From an uncultured Bacteroidota bacterium (GTDB taxonomy: Bacteria > Bacteroidota > Bacteroidia > Flavobacteriales > Flavobacteriaceae), in assembly GCA_903819815.1 (NCBI GenBank), contig CAIJFC010000217.1, positions 1 to 23,928 of the forward strand: a stretch of 23,928 bases of DNA. The letters run 5' to 3'. Below, in pieces: positions 15,812 through 23,900 of the stretch. The position numbers and the translations under genes are program-made. A model generated the notes under the pieces. It did no database searches. It was given only the letters and a program-made list of their open reading frames with translations, and was not told where the DNA came from. Position 1 is the first letter of the stretch; each line of letters starts with the position of its first letter.

Positions 15812-16603
15812 TTATAAGTCTTGAGCGTTAGCAATTAATTCGGCTATATCCATCACTTTGACTTCGCCTTCTTTTTCTTTATTCTTAATTCCGTCTGTTA
15901 ACATGGTATTACAAAACGGACAACCTGTTGCAATTATATCTGGATTGGTATTCAATGCATCTTCCGTTCTTTCGATATTTACTTCTTTATTTCCAGCTTC
16001 AGCATCTTTAAACATTTGAGCACCACCAGCACCACAGCACAATCCATTCGCCTTTGAGCGTTTCATTTCAACCAATTCAGCATCCAATTTATTTATTAAA
16101 TCTCTAGGTGCTTCGTAAATTGAATTGGCTCTTCCTAAATAACATGGGTCATGAAATGTAATTTTCTTACCATTAAATTGACCGCCTTCAATAGTTAAAC
16201 GACCATCATCTAAGAGCGATTTTAAAAATTCAGTATGATGAACAACTTCGTATTTTCCGCCTAATTCAGGATATTCATTTTTTAAAGTATTGAAACAATG
16301 AGGGCAAGCAGTTACTATTTTCTTAGCTTCATAGGTATTTAGAACTTCAATGTTCATCATGGCTTGCATTTGAAAAAGAAATTCATTTCCAGCACGTTTA
16401 GCAGGATCGCCAGAACAGCTTTCTTCAGTACCAAGAACAGCAAAGGATACATTAGATTTATTTAAAATCTTAACGAATGCTTTTGTAATTTTCTTAGCAC
16501 GATCGTCAAAACTACCGGAACAACCGACCCAAAATAGTACTTCGGGCTGTTTTCCTTGTGCCAGCATTTCTGCCATTGTTGGGACTACTAAATTTTCTGA
16601 CAT
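15812..16603 (-). CDS. CCG-domain (HdrB/HdrD-like) Fe-S oxidoreductase subunit
   Basis: This 263-aa cytosolic protein has two CCG-type cysteine modules. The first is Cys28 (WVGCSG), Cys63 (EESCSGD) and Cys100/Cys103 (CPHC). The second is Cys154 (HDPCYLG), Cys189-Cys190-Gly and Cys228/Cys231 (CPFC). In heterodisulfide reductase subunit B and related proteins (GlpC, LldE/LutA, DsrK) such modules bind a non-cubane or [4Fe-4S] cluster at the active site. The partner is probably the membrane 2x[4Fe-4S] protein at 17129-18457, with the small HAD gene in between. The redox substrate is unknown; a thiol/disulfide or organic acid is possible by analogy. Confidence 0.87.
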   Translation of the reverse strand: MSENLVVPTMAEMLAQGKQPEVLFWVGCSGSFDDRAKKITKAFVKILNKSNVSFAVLGTEESCSGDPAKRAGNEFLFQMQAMMNIEVLNTYEAKKIVTACPHCFNTLKNEYPELGGKYEVVHHTEFLKSLLDDGRLTIEGGQFNGKKITFHDPCYLGRANSIYEAPRDLINKLDAELVEMKRSKANGLCCGAGGAQMFKDAEAGNKEVNIERTEDALNTNPDIIATGCPFCNTMLTDGIKNKEKEGEVKVMDIAELIANAQDL

Positions 16604-16643
16604 ATTCTATTTTATTTATGACAACTATAAAGAGGTACTGTTT

Positions 16644-17090
16644 TTATTCGTGATGTTCGTCATCAAAAACCTGAATGGTAACTTCTTTGTCTACTAAATC
16701 AGTGAATTTTCCTCTGTATCTTGTAGCTTTAACCAAATGATTATCAATCCAGTGATAGTTTCCTCCACGTGGTTTTCCCATTACCATTCCATGGTATTTA
16801 AACCCATGTTGTTTTAACCATATTTCAGTATAATTTCTATGTTCTTCTGTTCTTGATGTAAAAAAGCAAATGATGTGACCTTCATCGTACCATTTATTTA
16901 ATGTAATTAATGCATCTGGGTAAAGTTCTGCGGTTAACATTCTTTCTGGCTCTTCATTTGGAATGTCATCGCAAATAGTGCCATCGATATCTATTAGATA
17001 ATTTTTTACTCCCTCTGCTAATATTGGGCTTATAGTTTGTCCATTTTCTGAAGCGGATACTAATTTCTTGTCTAATTCTTCTAAACTCAT
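16644..17090 (-). CDS. Small HAD-fold (phosphatase-like) protein
   Basis: This 148-aa protein shows HAD-superfamily motifs. Motif I is LIDIDGT with Asp34 and Asp36 as candidate nucleophile and acid/base. Motif II is in CFFTSRTEEH (Thr78 or Ser79). A basic residue is at Lys106 (GKPRGG), and the acidic motif IV appears as HWIDN (Asp116), a single Asp in place of the usual pair. There is no large cap insert, so substrates may be big (protein, nucleic acid or glycan) or exposed phosphate esters. Close relatives are sometimes named phosphoheptose isomerase, but no SIS-domain pattern is visible. It sits between the two Fe-S subunit genes, with a G-free CA-rich 38-base leader after the membrane subunit. 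Confidence 0.75.
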   Translation of the reverse strand: MSLEELDKKLVSASENGQTISPILAEGVKNYLIDIDGTICDDIPNEEPERMLTAELYPDALITLNKWYDEGHIICFFTSRTEEHRNYTEIWLKQHGFKYHGMVMGKPRGGNYHWIDNHLVKATRYRGKFTDLVDKEVTIQVFDDEHHE

Positions 17091-17128
17091 TTTGTTGTTG
17101 TTGTGGTGTTGTTATTTAATTTGTTGTG

Positions 17129-18457
17129 TTATTCTTCCTTCCAATTCAATCGGTCTTGTTGGTTGTATTGCCATGGAGCCCCATTATTTTCAATATTACT
17201 CATCATGCTATTTAAAGGCATTGGTGCAGCACTTTGTTCCATAACTAAATACCTACGCATGTCCATGATTATTGACAATGGGTTAATATTTACTGGACAT
17301 TCTTCAACGCAAGCATTACAAGATGTACATGCCCAAATTTCTTCAGTTGAAATGTAATTGTTTAATAAAGTCACGTTATCAGGAATGAAAACGCCTTTAT
17401 TTTTATCGATATTTTTTCCTACTTCCACTAAACGATCCCTAGTGTCCATCATGATTTTTCTTGGCGACAATTTTTTACCTGTTTGATTTGCTGGACAAAC
17501 AGAGGTACATCTTCCGCATTCGGTACAGGTATAGGCATTTAACAATTGTACCCAATTTAAATCTTGAACATCGCTTGCGCCAAATTTTGAAGGGGCTGCA
17601 CTTTCGTCAACTGGAGCTGCCGCAAATGGATTGGCATTAGGATCCATCATTAATTTGACTTCCTTAGTTACCGATTCTAAATTATCAAATTTACCGGCAG
17701 GATTTAAATTGGCAAAATAAGTATTTGGAAAAGCCAATAAAATATGAAGGTGTTTTGAAAAATACAAGTAATTTAAGAATATTAATATACCTATAATATG
17801 TAACCACCAAAAAGTTCTTTCTAATAGGAAAACAGAGTGTACTGAAAGTCCATCGAAAATGGGTAAAAGGAATTGTGAAATTGGAAATGAACCAGCCTTA
17901 CTATAATGATCAAAACCTCCAACAACATTTTGCAAATGTAAATCGGCTGCATTCATTAATAAGAACAATGACATTAATACAATTTCAAAATACAAAATGT
18001 AATTGGCATCGCTTTTTGGCCAACCTTTTAAATCGTTATGAATAAAACGGTTGAGCTTAATACTATTTCTTCTAATGTAGAAAATAACCACGGCAACTAG
18101 CACGAGAAAAGCCAATATTTCAAACGAACCAATAAGAAAATTATAAGTAGAACCAAGACCTGAAAAAATTCTATGGGTTCCAAATAGTCCGTCAATTATT
18201 ATTTCAAGTAATTCAATATTGATAATTATAAAGCCAACATAAACGATAATATGAAGAACTCCAGCAATTGGTTTTTTTACCATTTTAGATTGACCAAGAG
18301 CAATCATTGCCATATTTTTCCATCTCAACGAAGGATTATCCGAACGATTTACCTCTTGCCCTAATTTTATATTCCTGATTATTTTTCTAATGTTAATAGT
18401 AAAAAAACCGAATCCTAAAATTAAAATAATTGCAAATAACAAATTTACTAATCCCAT
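17129..18457 (-). CDS. Membrane cytochrome-b-like protein fused to a 2x[4Fe-4S] domain (HdrE/HdrC-like)
   Basis: This 442-aa protein has an N-terminal integral-membrane half with transmembrane helices at about 4-24, 66-88, 107-128, 151-170 and 214-234. Histidines at His69, His220 and His236/238 could ligate heme b as in NarI/HdrE/DsrM-type quinol-oxidising subunits. The cytosolic C-terminal half carries two ferredoxin-type cluster motifs: Cys311-314-317-321 (CTECGRCTSVCP) and Cys377-380-383-387 (CTSCNACVEECP). The arrangement suggests electron transfer between the menaquinone pool and the CCG protein encoded at 15812-16603. It starts 6 bases after mlaD. The electron donor or acceptor is not identifiable from the window. 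Confidence 0.87.
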   Translation of the reverse strand: MGLVNLLFAIILILGFGFFTINIRKIIRNIKLGQEVNRSDNPSLRWKNMAMIALGQSKMVKKPIAGVLHIIVYVGFIIINIELLEIIIDGLFGTHRIFSGLGSTYNFLIGSFEILAFLVLVAVVIFYIRRNSIKLNRFIHNDLKGWPKSDANYILYFEIVLMSLFLLMNAADLHLQNVVGGFDHYSKAGSFPISQFLLPIFDGLSVHSVFLLERTFWWLHIIGILIFLNYLYFSKHLHILLAFPNTYFANLNPAGKFDNLESVTKEVKLMMDPNANPFAAAPVDESAAPSKFGASDVQDLNWVQLLNAYTCTECGRCTSVCPANQTGKKLSPRKIMMDTRDRLVEVGKNIDKNKGVFIPDNVTLLNNYISTEEIWACTSCNACVEECPVNINPLSIIMDMRRYLVMEQSAAPMPLNSMMSNIENNGAPWQYNQQDRLNWKEE

Positions 18458-18463
18458 AAAGAT

Positions 18464-19423
18464 TTAGTTTTTAGTGTTTTTAATGGAGTCGGTTGGGGCT
18501 TTATAAGGTTTGTTTTTCTTTCCAAATAATGAAACATTAACATATCTGGTAGGGTTTAACCTTAAATCTTGTAATAACAATTCCAATTCTTTTGAGGTTT
18601 TTTCTAGATTGTTGTATAATGCATCGTCCTTTACCATTTTACCTAAGGAACCTTTCCCTGATTGCACATCATTCATAATTTTATCAACGTTGGAAAGTGT
18701 TTTTTCTAGATTAGTAACCACTTTAGTGATATTGGCTTTGGATAAAGAATCTGAAATTTTAGAAAAATCAGTAGAAACTTTATTTAAGTTGGTTAGTGTT
18801 TTGTCAATATTGCCTTTATTATTTAATAAAATTGAATTGGTATTATCTACAACTGAATTTATTCCTTCAATAGTTTTGCTAAGATTAGAAATGCTGTTTT
18901 TTAAATTTTCTTTAGATTTTGTATCTAATACTTCATTTAAATTAGTTAACAACAAATCAGCGTTTACAATCATCTTTTCGATTTTTTGTTGCAACGGAGC
19001 CAATTTATCACTGACTAAATCAGTCAATCCTTTTTTTACAGAACTAGTTAAAGTGTCCCCGCTTACTGCTACACTGTTATCTTTAAAATTAGGAATAATT
19101 TGGAGTTGTTTTCCAGCTATCAATCCGGGTTCATAAATAGCAACCACACTGGATTTAGAAAAAGGGAAATCATTTTTAATTTGTAGTTGGACTAAAATTT
19201 CCCCGTTGGGTTGGAGTTTAATTCCAGAAACTTGACCCACAACAAGTCCATTAATAGTAATTGGAGCTGTTGAAGCTAATCCTTCCACATTATCATATTT
19301 TACAAAAAAAGTTTTGTAATCGTTTAATATGTCTTTGCCTTTTAAATAACTATAGCCCCAGATAAATAAGGAAATGGATGCAATAACTAATATACCGGCT
19401 TTTATTTCTTTAGTAATTTTCAA
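18464..19423 (-). CDS. MlaD/MCE-domain lipid transport protein
   Basis: This 319-aa periplasmic protein is anchored by one N-terminal transmembrane helix (about residues 9-26). It has a single MCE domain at about 38-112 (FFVKYDNVEGLASTAPITINGLVVGQV, then YEPGLIAGKQLQI). A long helical C-terminal part (about 125-290) with repeated NL.K/T patterns could form the hydrophobic channel or coiled coil seen in MCE proteins. MCE proteins shuttle phospholipids between membranes with an ABC ATPase/permease pair; none is in this window. The start is TTG at 19421-19423: no in-frame ATG lies near, MKITKEIK is the usual N-terminus, and a TAnnTTTG box lies 17 bases upstream. Confidence 0.88.
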   Translation of the reverse strand: MKITKEIKAGILVIASISLFIWGYSYLKGKDILNDYKTFFVKYDNVEGLASTAPITINGLVVGQVSGIKLQPNGEILVQLQIKNDFPFSKSSVVAIYEPGLIAGKQLQIIPNFKDNSVAVSGDTLTSSVKKGLTDLVSDKLAPLQQKIEKMIVNADLLLTNLNEVLDTKSKENLKNSISNLSKTIEGINSVVDNTNSILLNNKGNIDKTLTNLNKVSTDFSKISDSLSKANITKVVTNLEKTLSNVDKIMNDVQSGKGSLGKMVKDDALYNNLEKTSKELELLLQDLRLNPTRYVNVSLFGKKNKPYKAPTDSIKNTKN

Positions 19424-19439
19424 TTTCAGATATTTTATA

Positions 19440-19447
19440 CAAATTTA
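19440..19447 (-). promoter_or_regulatory. Candidate promoter -7 element for mlaD
   Basis: The minus strand reads TAAATTTG, matching TAnnTTTG, 16 bases upstream of the TTG start within the 48-base gap after the amidase gene. It suggests that the mlaD-to-GH3 gene run can be transcribed independently of the amidase. Confidence 0.45.
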
Positions 19448-19471
19448 AAATAAAACTTTGGTTAAATAGAA

Positions 19472-20662
19472 TTATTTAACGGCATCTTTCAACGGAATTA
19501 ATTTTCCGTTTTTAAGAGCAATTATAAAAGCAGAATCATATCCTTTTGATTTAGTCTCGTCTAAAAATTTCTTGGCTTCTTCATAATCAGAAGTTTTTCC
19601 ATAAAAATATTTAATCATAGAACTCGAATCATCCATTTCAATATTTTTTAAGCCTTTAAAATTTTTTGGGACTAAATCCATTTTCTTTTTACTAGCTCCA
19701 ATCTGAATTTTAAATTGAATTCCTGATTCATTATCCAATTCTTTCTGTTTGTCTTTTTTGTTGTCCTTTTTAACCTCTACTTCCTCTTTTACAGCTTCTT
19801 TTTTTGGAGGAGTAGCTGTATCTGTGGTTGGTTTTTCAACTATTTTTTTTGAAGGTCGATCTTCTTCGGCATAACCATCACCATTTCCAAAATACTCTTT
19901 TTTATAACTAATTATAGCTTCTGCTATAGCATTTGCAATTTTGTTTTGCCCCTCTTCAGAATCTAAAATAGCACCCTCAACTGGATTAGAAACAAAACCA
20001 GTTTCAATCAAAACTCTAGGCATATAGGCTTTATGAAGAACCATATAGGGAGCTTGTTTCACTCCTCCACCTCTAATTTTTTTACCTATAACTTTAAACT
20101 GATCTTCAATTTTTGCTGCCAAAGAGATACTATTATTTAGAAAATCTTCTTGCATTAATGTCAAACCTATTAAAGTTTCAGGCGAACTTGGATCATAACC
20201 ATTATATTTTTGTTTATAATCCTTTTCTAATGTTACCACTTCGTTCTCATTTTTTGCGACAGCTAAACTCGAAGCATTTTTGGTCATTCCCATAACATAG
20301 GTTTCCGTTCCATCTGCAACAGTGTTTTTATTAGCATTACAATGTATTGAAACAAAAATATTTGCATCTACCCTGTTGGCAATATTTGCACGTTCCACAA
20401 GTCCAATGAAAACATCTGTTTGTCTAGTATAATTAACATCAAAATTAGGTTGGTCTTCCAATAATTTTCCCACTTTTAAAACTATAGCTAATGCGATATT
20501 CTTTTCTACGTGACCAGTGTAAACTGCACCAAAATCATGACCACCATGACCCGCATCTAAAGTAACTTTGAAATTTTTACTTTGACAATTTCCTGAAATA
20601 GCTAGAGAAAGGAAGCAAATTAATGATAAGAATTTTATTTTATTTTTTATATACATAAACAT
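19472..20662 (-). CDS. N-acetylmuramoyl-L-alanine amidase (Amidase_3) with SPOR-like C-terminus
   Basis: This 396-aa exported zinc amidase cleaves the bond between MurNAc and L-Ala in peptidoglycan. A signal peptide covers about residues 1-27 (FLSLICFLSLAISGNCQ). The catalytic domain (about 30-235) has the Amidase_3 residues: His39 in LDAGHGGHDFGA, Glu53, His107 in VSIHCNAN and catalytic Glu220 in VLIETGFVSN. A Lys/Glu/Asp-rich low-complexity linker (about 245-305) leads to a C-terminal SPOR-like domain (FKIQIGASKKK to SKGYDSAFIIA, about 310-385), a fold that binds denuded septal glycan; this points to a role in cell separation. An in-frame second ATG at 20656 is an alternative start. It is divergent from lptD. 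Confidence 0.93.
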   Translation of the reverse strand: MFMYIKNKIKFLSLICFLSLAISGNCQSKNFKVTLDAGHGGHDFGAVYTGHVEKNIALAIVLKVGKLLEDQPNFDVNYTRQTDVFIGLVERANIANRVDANIFVSIHCNANKNTVADGTETYVMGMTKNASSLAVAKNENEVVTLEKDYKQKYNGYDPSSPETLIGLTLMQEDFLNNSISLAAKIEDQFKVIGKKIRGGGVKQAPYMVLHKAYMPRVLIETGFVSNPVEGAILDSEEGQNKIANAIAEAIISYKKEYFGNGDGYAEEDRPSKKIVEKPTTDTATPPKKEAVKEEVEVKKDNKKDKQKELDNESGIQFKIQIGASKKKMDLVPKNFKGLKNIEMDDSSSMIKYFYGKTSDYEEAKKFLDETKSKGYDSAFIIALKNGKLIPLKDAVK

Positions 20663-20711
20663 ATTAAGTTAATTTTATTATATCCTTAGGGTTATAAATT
20701 TATTAATTGAT

Positions 20712-20719
20712 TATTTTTG
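20712..20719 (+). promoter_or_regulatory. Candidate promoter -7 element for lptD
   Basis: TATTTTTG matches TAnnTTTG and lies 20 bases before the proposed TTG start at 20740. It would place the transcription start after any more upstream in-frame start (such as TTG at 20707), which helps choose the later start. No clear -33 element was found in the divergent gap shared with the amidase gene. Confidence 0.5.
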
Positions 20720-20739
20720 ACGAAAATTTATGTGTAGTT

Positions 20740-23457
20740 TTGAAAATTGAAAAACTAAACCTTGATTTTACAAAAATAGCATTTAAACCTTTGTATACAA
20801 ACTTATTTAATATCGTTTTATTAGCATTTTTCCTAACAATAGGTTCTAATAAATCATATTCCCAAGAATTACCAAAAAAACCTATAGAAATCAAGGCTAA
20901 AGAAGAGTCTGAAATCACAAAGATTAACGTAAAAGAGGTTAATATTAAAACCGATACTATAAAAAAAGATTCCATTAAACCAAAAAAGCCACTCCTAGAA
21001 GCAAAAATTAAGAGAACCGCTGTTGGTTATGAAAAAATAAACCAGAAAAAAAAACAAATGACATTATATGATAAGGCAGAGTTGTTTTATCAAGATATTG
21101 AGTTAAAATCGGGAATTATTGTATTGGATTATGAAAAAAATGAAATTTATGCGGGTCGTATAAAAGATTCGACAGGAAATTATACTCAACTTCCTGTTTT
21201 CAAACAAGGTGCTAATGTTATCGAACCCGATTCTATTCGATTTAATTTTAAAACTAAAAAAGCGTTAGTTTGGAATTCTAGAACAGAGCAAAATGAATTT
21301 AAAATTAAAGCCGAAATAACTAAAAGAGAAAACGACTCCGTTTATTTCATGAAAAGGGCGCGATTTACAACCTCAAAAGATATTGAAAATCCAGAATACT
21401 ATTTTCAAACTAGCAAAGTAAAATTTGTACCGGGTAAAAAAGTAGTTATTGGGTTGACCCATATGGTTATTGCTAATGTTCCAACTCCAATTGGGCTTCC
21501 ATTTGCCTTTTTTCCGATGACCGAAACGAGTCAGTCAGGGATTATTATGCCTACTTTTAATGATACTCGCCAAAGGGGTTTTTCATTACAAAACGGTGGT
21601 TATTATTTTGCTTTAAGCGATAATTATGATTTGGCAATATTAGGAGATTATTATACTAATGGTAGTTATGCTTTAAGGACGGAATCAAGTTATGCTAAAA
21701 GGTATAAATTTAGAGGAAATATTAATATTCGTTTTGAAAATTTAATCACCAGTGAGCGTGGATACCCTGATTATTCAAAAAGTAATATTTATAACATTCA
21801 GTGGTCACATACAAAAGATCAAAAATCAAATCCAAATTCGAGGTTTTCAGCATCTGTAAATATGGGAAGTAGCACCTATTTCCAACAATCTATTAATCAA
21901 ATTAATAATAATGGAAGTTTAAATAATACCTTAAGTTCCTCTATTTCATATTCAAAAACATTTAATAGTGTTCCACAAGTAAATATGTCATTAACTGCTA
22001 CACACTCTCAAAATACTCAAACGCAAACAATTAATATGACGCTACCTTCGCTTCAAGTTAGTGTAGATCGTATTTTTCCTTTTGCACCTAAAGAGGGAGA
22101 AAAAAAGGGATTGTTTAAGAATATTAACTTTCAATATTCTGTAATTGGAGACAATAGAATAGAAACAAAAGACTCTTTATTTTTTAAACCCCAGATGTTT
22201 AGAGACGCCAATTCGGGAATTCAACATACCATTCCATTGAGTACTAATTTTAAAATATTTAAATACTTTAGTGCCTCAGCATCTGTAAATTATAGTGAAG
22301 TTTGGTATTTAAAAACAATTAATAGAAAATTTGACAGTCAACAAAATTCTGTAGTTGAAACAAACGTGAATGGATTTGACGCTTTTAGAACTTATAATTT
22401 TAGTTCAAGTGTTGGAACTACTATTTATGGTACTTTTAATTTTGGTTCAAAGAAACGCATTCAATCCATCAGACACGTCATGAGACCTACTGTTGCATTT
22501 AGTTATGCTCCAAGTTTTGAAAAATATTATGATACCTATGCTGCCGATGGAAGTGGAACTATCATGAAAGAATATACTCGATTTGAAAAAGGGATTTATG
22601 GAGCGCCAGGGAATAGTAGATCTAAAGTGGTGAGTTTTGATTTAAGTAACACTTTCGAAGCAAAAGTTAGAGATCAAGATGAAACAAAAACAGAACCCAA
22701 GAAAATAATGTTATTGAATAATTTAAATCTTCACACCGATTATAACGCAACTTCCGATTCACTAAAATGGACACCTTTAAGAATAAGCGGCGGAACAACA
22801 TTATTTAATAATAAAATGAATATTAATTTTGCAACAACTCTAGATCCTTATGCGATTGATAATTCGGGAAGAAGAATAAATACTTTTAATTTGAATAATG
22901 GAGGAAGTTTATTTCGAATGACAAGTTCCAATATTACATTAAATTACTCGTTAGCAAGTACAGATGGTGATGATAAAGACAATAAAAATAAGCAAGGGGA
23001 ACGAAATGGTGGACGCCCAGATGATTTATACGGAACCAATACCGATTTCAGCGACAGAAGAGAAAGTCAGTTTAATGACAAGGATAGCAATGATAATAAA
23101 GTAACTGAGTTCTTTAAATCGAAAATACCTTGGAATTTAACCATGGCCTATTCTCTTACCTATAGCAATAATAATAGAGAAAATAAAATTATTGGTAATA
23201 CCCTGAGCTTGTCTTCAAATTTTGAATTGACCTCAAAATGGAGAGTTGGAGCATCCTCAGGTTACGATTTTGTTCAAAAAGGAGTAACGTACACCCAACT
23301 CCGATTTGAAAGAGATTTATTGAGCTGGAGAATGGATTTTAACTGGCTTCCGTTTGGTGACAATGCCTTTTGGGGTTTCTTTATCGGGATAAAATCGAGT
23401 GTTCTTAGCGACATTAAATGGGAAAAAAGAACGGTTCCAGATAAACAATTAAGATAA
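20740..23457 (+). CDS. lptD: LPS-assembly protein LptD (OstA), Bacteroidota type
   Basis: LptD is the outer-membrane beta-barrel that, with LptE, inserts lipopolysaccharide into the outer leaflet. From TTG at 20740 the protein is 905 aa, starting with KIEKLNLDFTKIAFKPLYTNLFN and a signal-peptide core (NIVLLAFFLTIGSNKSYSQ). A Lys-rich linker follows, then an OstA-like beta-jellyroll (about 90-240; AELFYQDIELKSGIIVLDYEKNEIYAGRI). The barrel begins around the GLPFAFFPM segment and ends DIKWEKR. No in-frame ATG exists near the 5' end; the next Met is well inside the OstA region. The mature protein has no cysteine, unlike E. coli LptD, whose disulfides are needed for function. An Asp/Asn/Lys-rich, probably disordered insert lies near 22960-23100. 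RidA follows after 1 base. Confidence 0.9.
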   Translation: MKIEKLNLDFTKIAFKPLYTNLFNIVLLAFFLTIGSNKSYSQELPKKPIEIKAKEESEITKINVKEVNIKTDTIKKDSIKPKKPLLEAKIKRTAVGYEKINQKKKQMTLYDKAELFYQDIELKSGIIVLDYEKNEIYAGRIKDSTGNYTQLPVFKQGANVIEPDSIRFNFKTKKALVWNSRTEQNEFKIKAEITKRENDSVYFMKRARFTTSKDIENPEYYFQTSKVKFVPGKKVVIGLTHMVIANVPTPIGLPFAFFPMTETSQSGIIMPTFNDTRQRGFSLQNGGYYFALSDNYDLAILGDYYTNGSYALRTESSYAKRYKFRGNINIRFENLITSERGYPDYSKSNIYNIQWSHTKDQKSNPNSRFSASVNMGSSTYFQQSINQINNNGSLNNTLSSSISYSKTFNSVPQVNMSLTATHSQNTQTQTINMTLPSLQVSVDRIFPFAPKEGEKKGLFKNINFQYSVIGDNRIETKDSLFFKPQMFRDANSGIQHTIPLSTNFKIFKYFSASASVNYSEVWYLKTINRKFDSQQNSVVETNVNGFDAFRTYNFSSSVGTTIYGTFNFGSKKRIQSIRHVMRPTVAFSYAPSFEKYYDTYAADGSGTIMKEYTRFEKGIYGAPGNSRSKVVSFDLSNTFEAKVRDQDETKTEPKKIMLLNNLNLHTDYNATSDSLKWTPLRISGGTTLFNNKMNINFATTLDPYAIDNSGRRINTFNLNNGGSLFRMTSSNITLNYSLASTDGDDKDNKNKQGERNGGRPDDLYGTNTDFSDRRESQFNDKDSNDNKVTEFFKSKIPWNLTMAYSLTYSNNNRENKIIGNTLSLSSNFELTSKWRVGASSGYDFVQKGVTYTQLRFERDLLSWRMDFNWLPFGDNAFWGFFIGIKSSVLSDIKWEKRTVPDKQLR

Positions 23458-23458
23458 T

Positions 23459-23839
23459 ATGAAAACAATAATTTACACCGATAAAGCTCCTGCGCCAATT
23501 GGACCTTATAATCAAGCTGTTTTAGTTGATAATATGCTTTATACTTCTGGACAAATTGCTTTAGATCCTGTATCTATGGAATTAGTTTTGGATACTATTG
23601 AAATAGAAACTTCACAAGTAATGGAAAACATGAAAGCAGTTCTTGAAGCGGCAGATATGGATTTCTCCAATGTAGTAAAAAGTACCATTTTCATTTCAGA
23701 TATGAATGATTTCGCGAGAATAAATACTGTTTACGGAAGTTATTTTGAGGAAGCATTTGCACCTGCTAGAGAAACCGTTCAAGTAGCCAAATTACCTAGA
23801 AATGTAAACGTTGAAATTTCTATGATTGCTATAAAATAA
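23459..23839 (+). CDS. RidA family reactive-intermediate (enamine/imine) deaminase
   Basis: RidA proteins hydrolyse 2-aminoacrylate and other enamine/imine intermediates made by PLP enzymes, protecting cells from their damage. The 126-aa protein covers the whole family length. It has the N-terminal APIGPYNQAV (residues 12-21), LYTSGQIALDP (28-37), Arg104 (in APARETVQVA), which binds the carboxylate, and Glu119 in VNVEISMIAI, which positions the catalytic water. These match E. coli RidA Arg105 and Glu120. The ATG overlaps the upstream context closely (one base after the lptD stop), so it is translated from the lptD transcript; a functional link to LPS export is not obvious. Confidence 0.93.
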   Translation: MKTIIYTDKAPAPIGPYNQAVLVDNMLYTSGQIALDPVSMELVLDTIEIETSQVMENMKAVLEAADMDFSNVVKSTIFISDMNDFARINTVYGSYFEEAFAPARETVQVAKLPRNVNVEISMIAIK

Positions 23840-23856
23840 TTGATACAAGCACAAAT

Positions 23857-23900
23857 AAAAAATCGAATTTGAAAGGAATCAAATTCGATTTTTTTTTATA
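23857..23900 (+). terminator. Rho-independent terminator after ridA
   Basis: A perfect 16-bp stem, AAAAAATCGAATTTGA (23857-23872) with TCAAATTCGATTTTTT (23879-23894), encloses the six-base loop AAGGAA and runs into a T-tract. It ends the lptD-ridA unit. The last 28 bases of the window hold nothing recognisable. Confidence 0.9.

Noticed and set aside
16644..17090. Phosphoheptose isomerase as the name of the HAD-like gene
   Set aside because: No SIS-domain sugar-phosphate pattern is present; DIDGT and SRT motifs fit the HAD fold.
20707..20739. TTG at 20707 as the lptD start
   Set aside because: It lies upstream of or within the promoter-like box, and the extra residues add nothing to the signal peptide.
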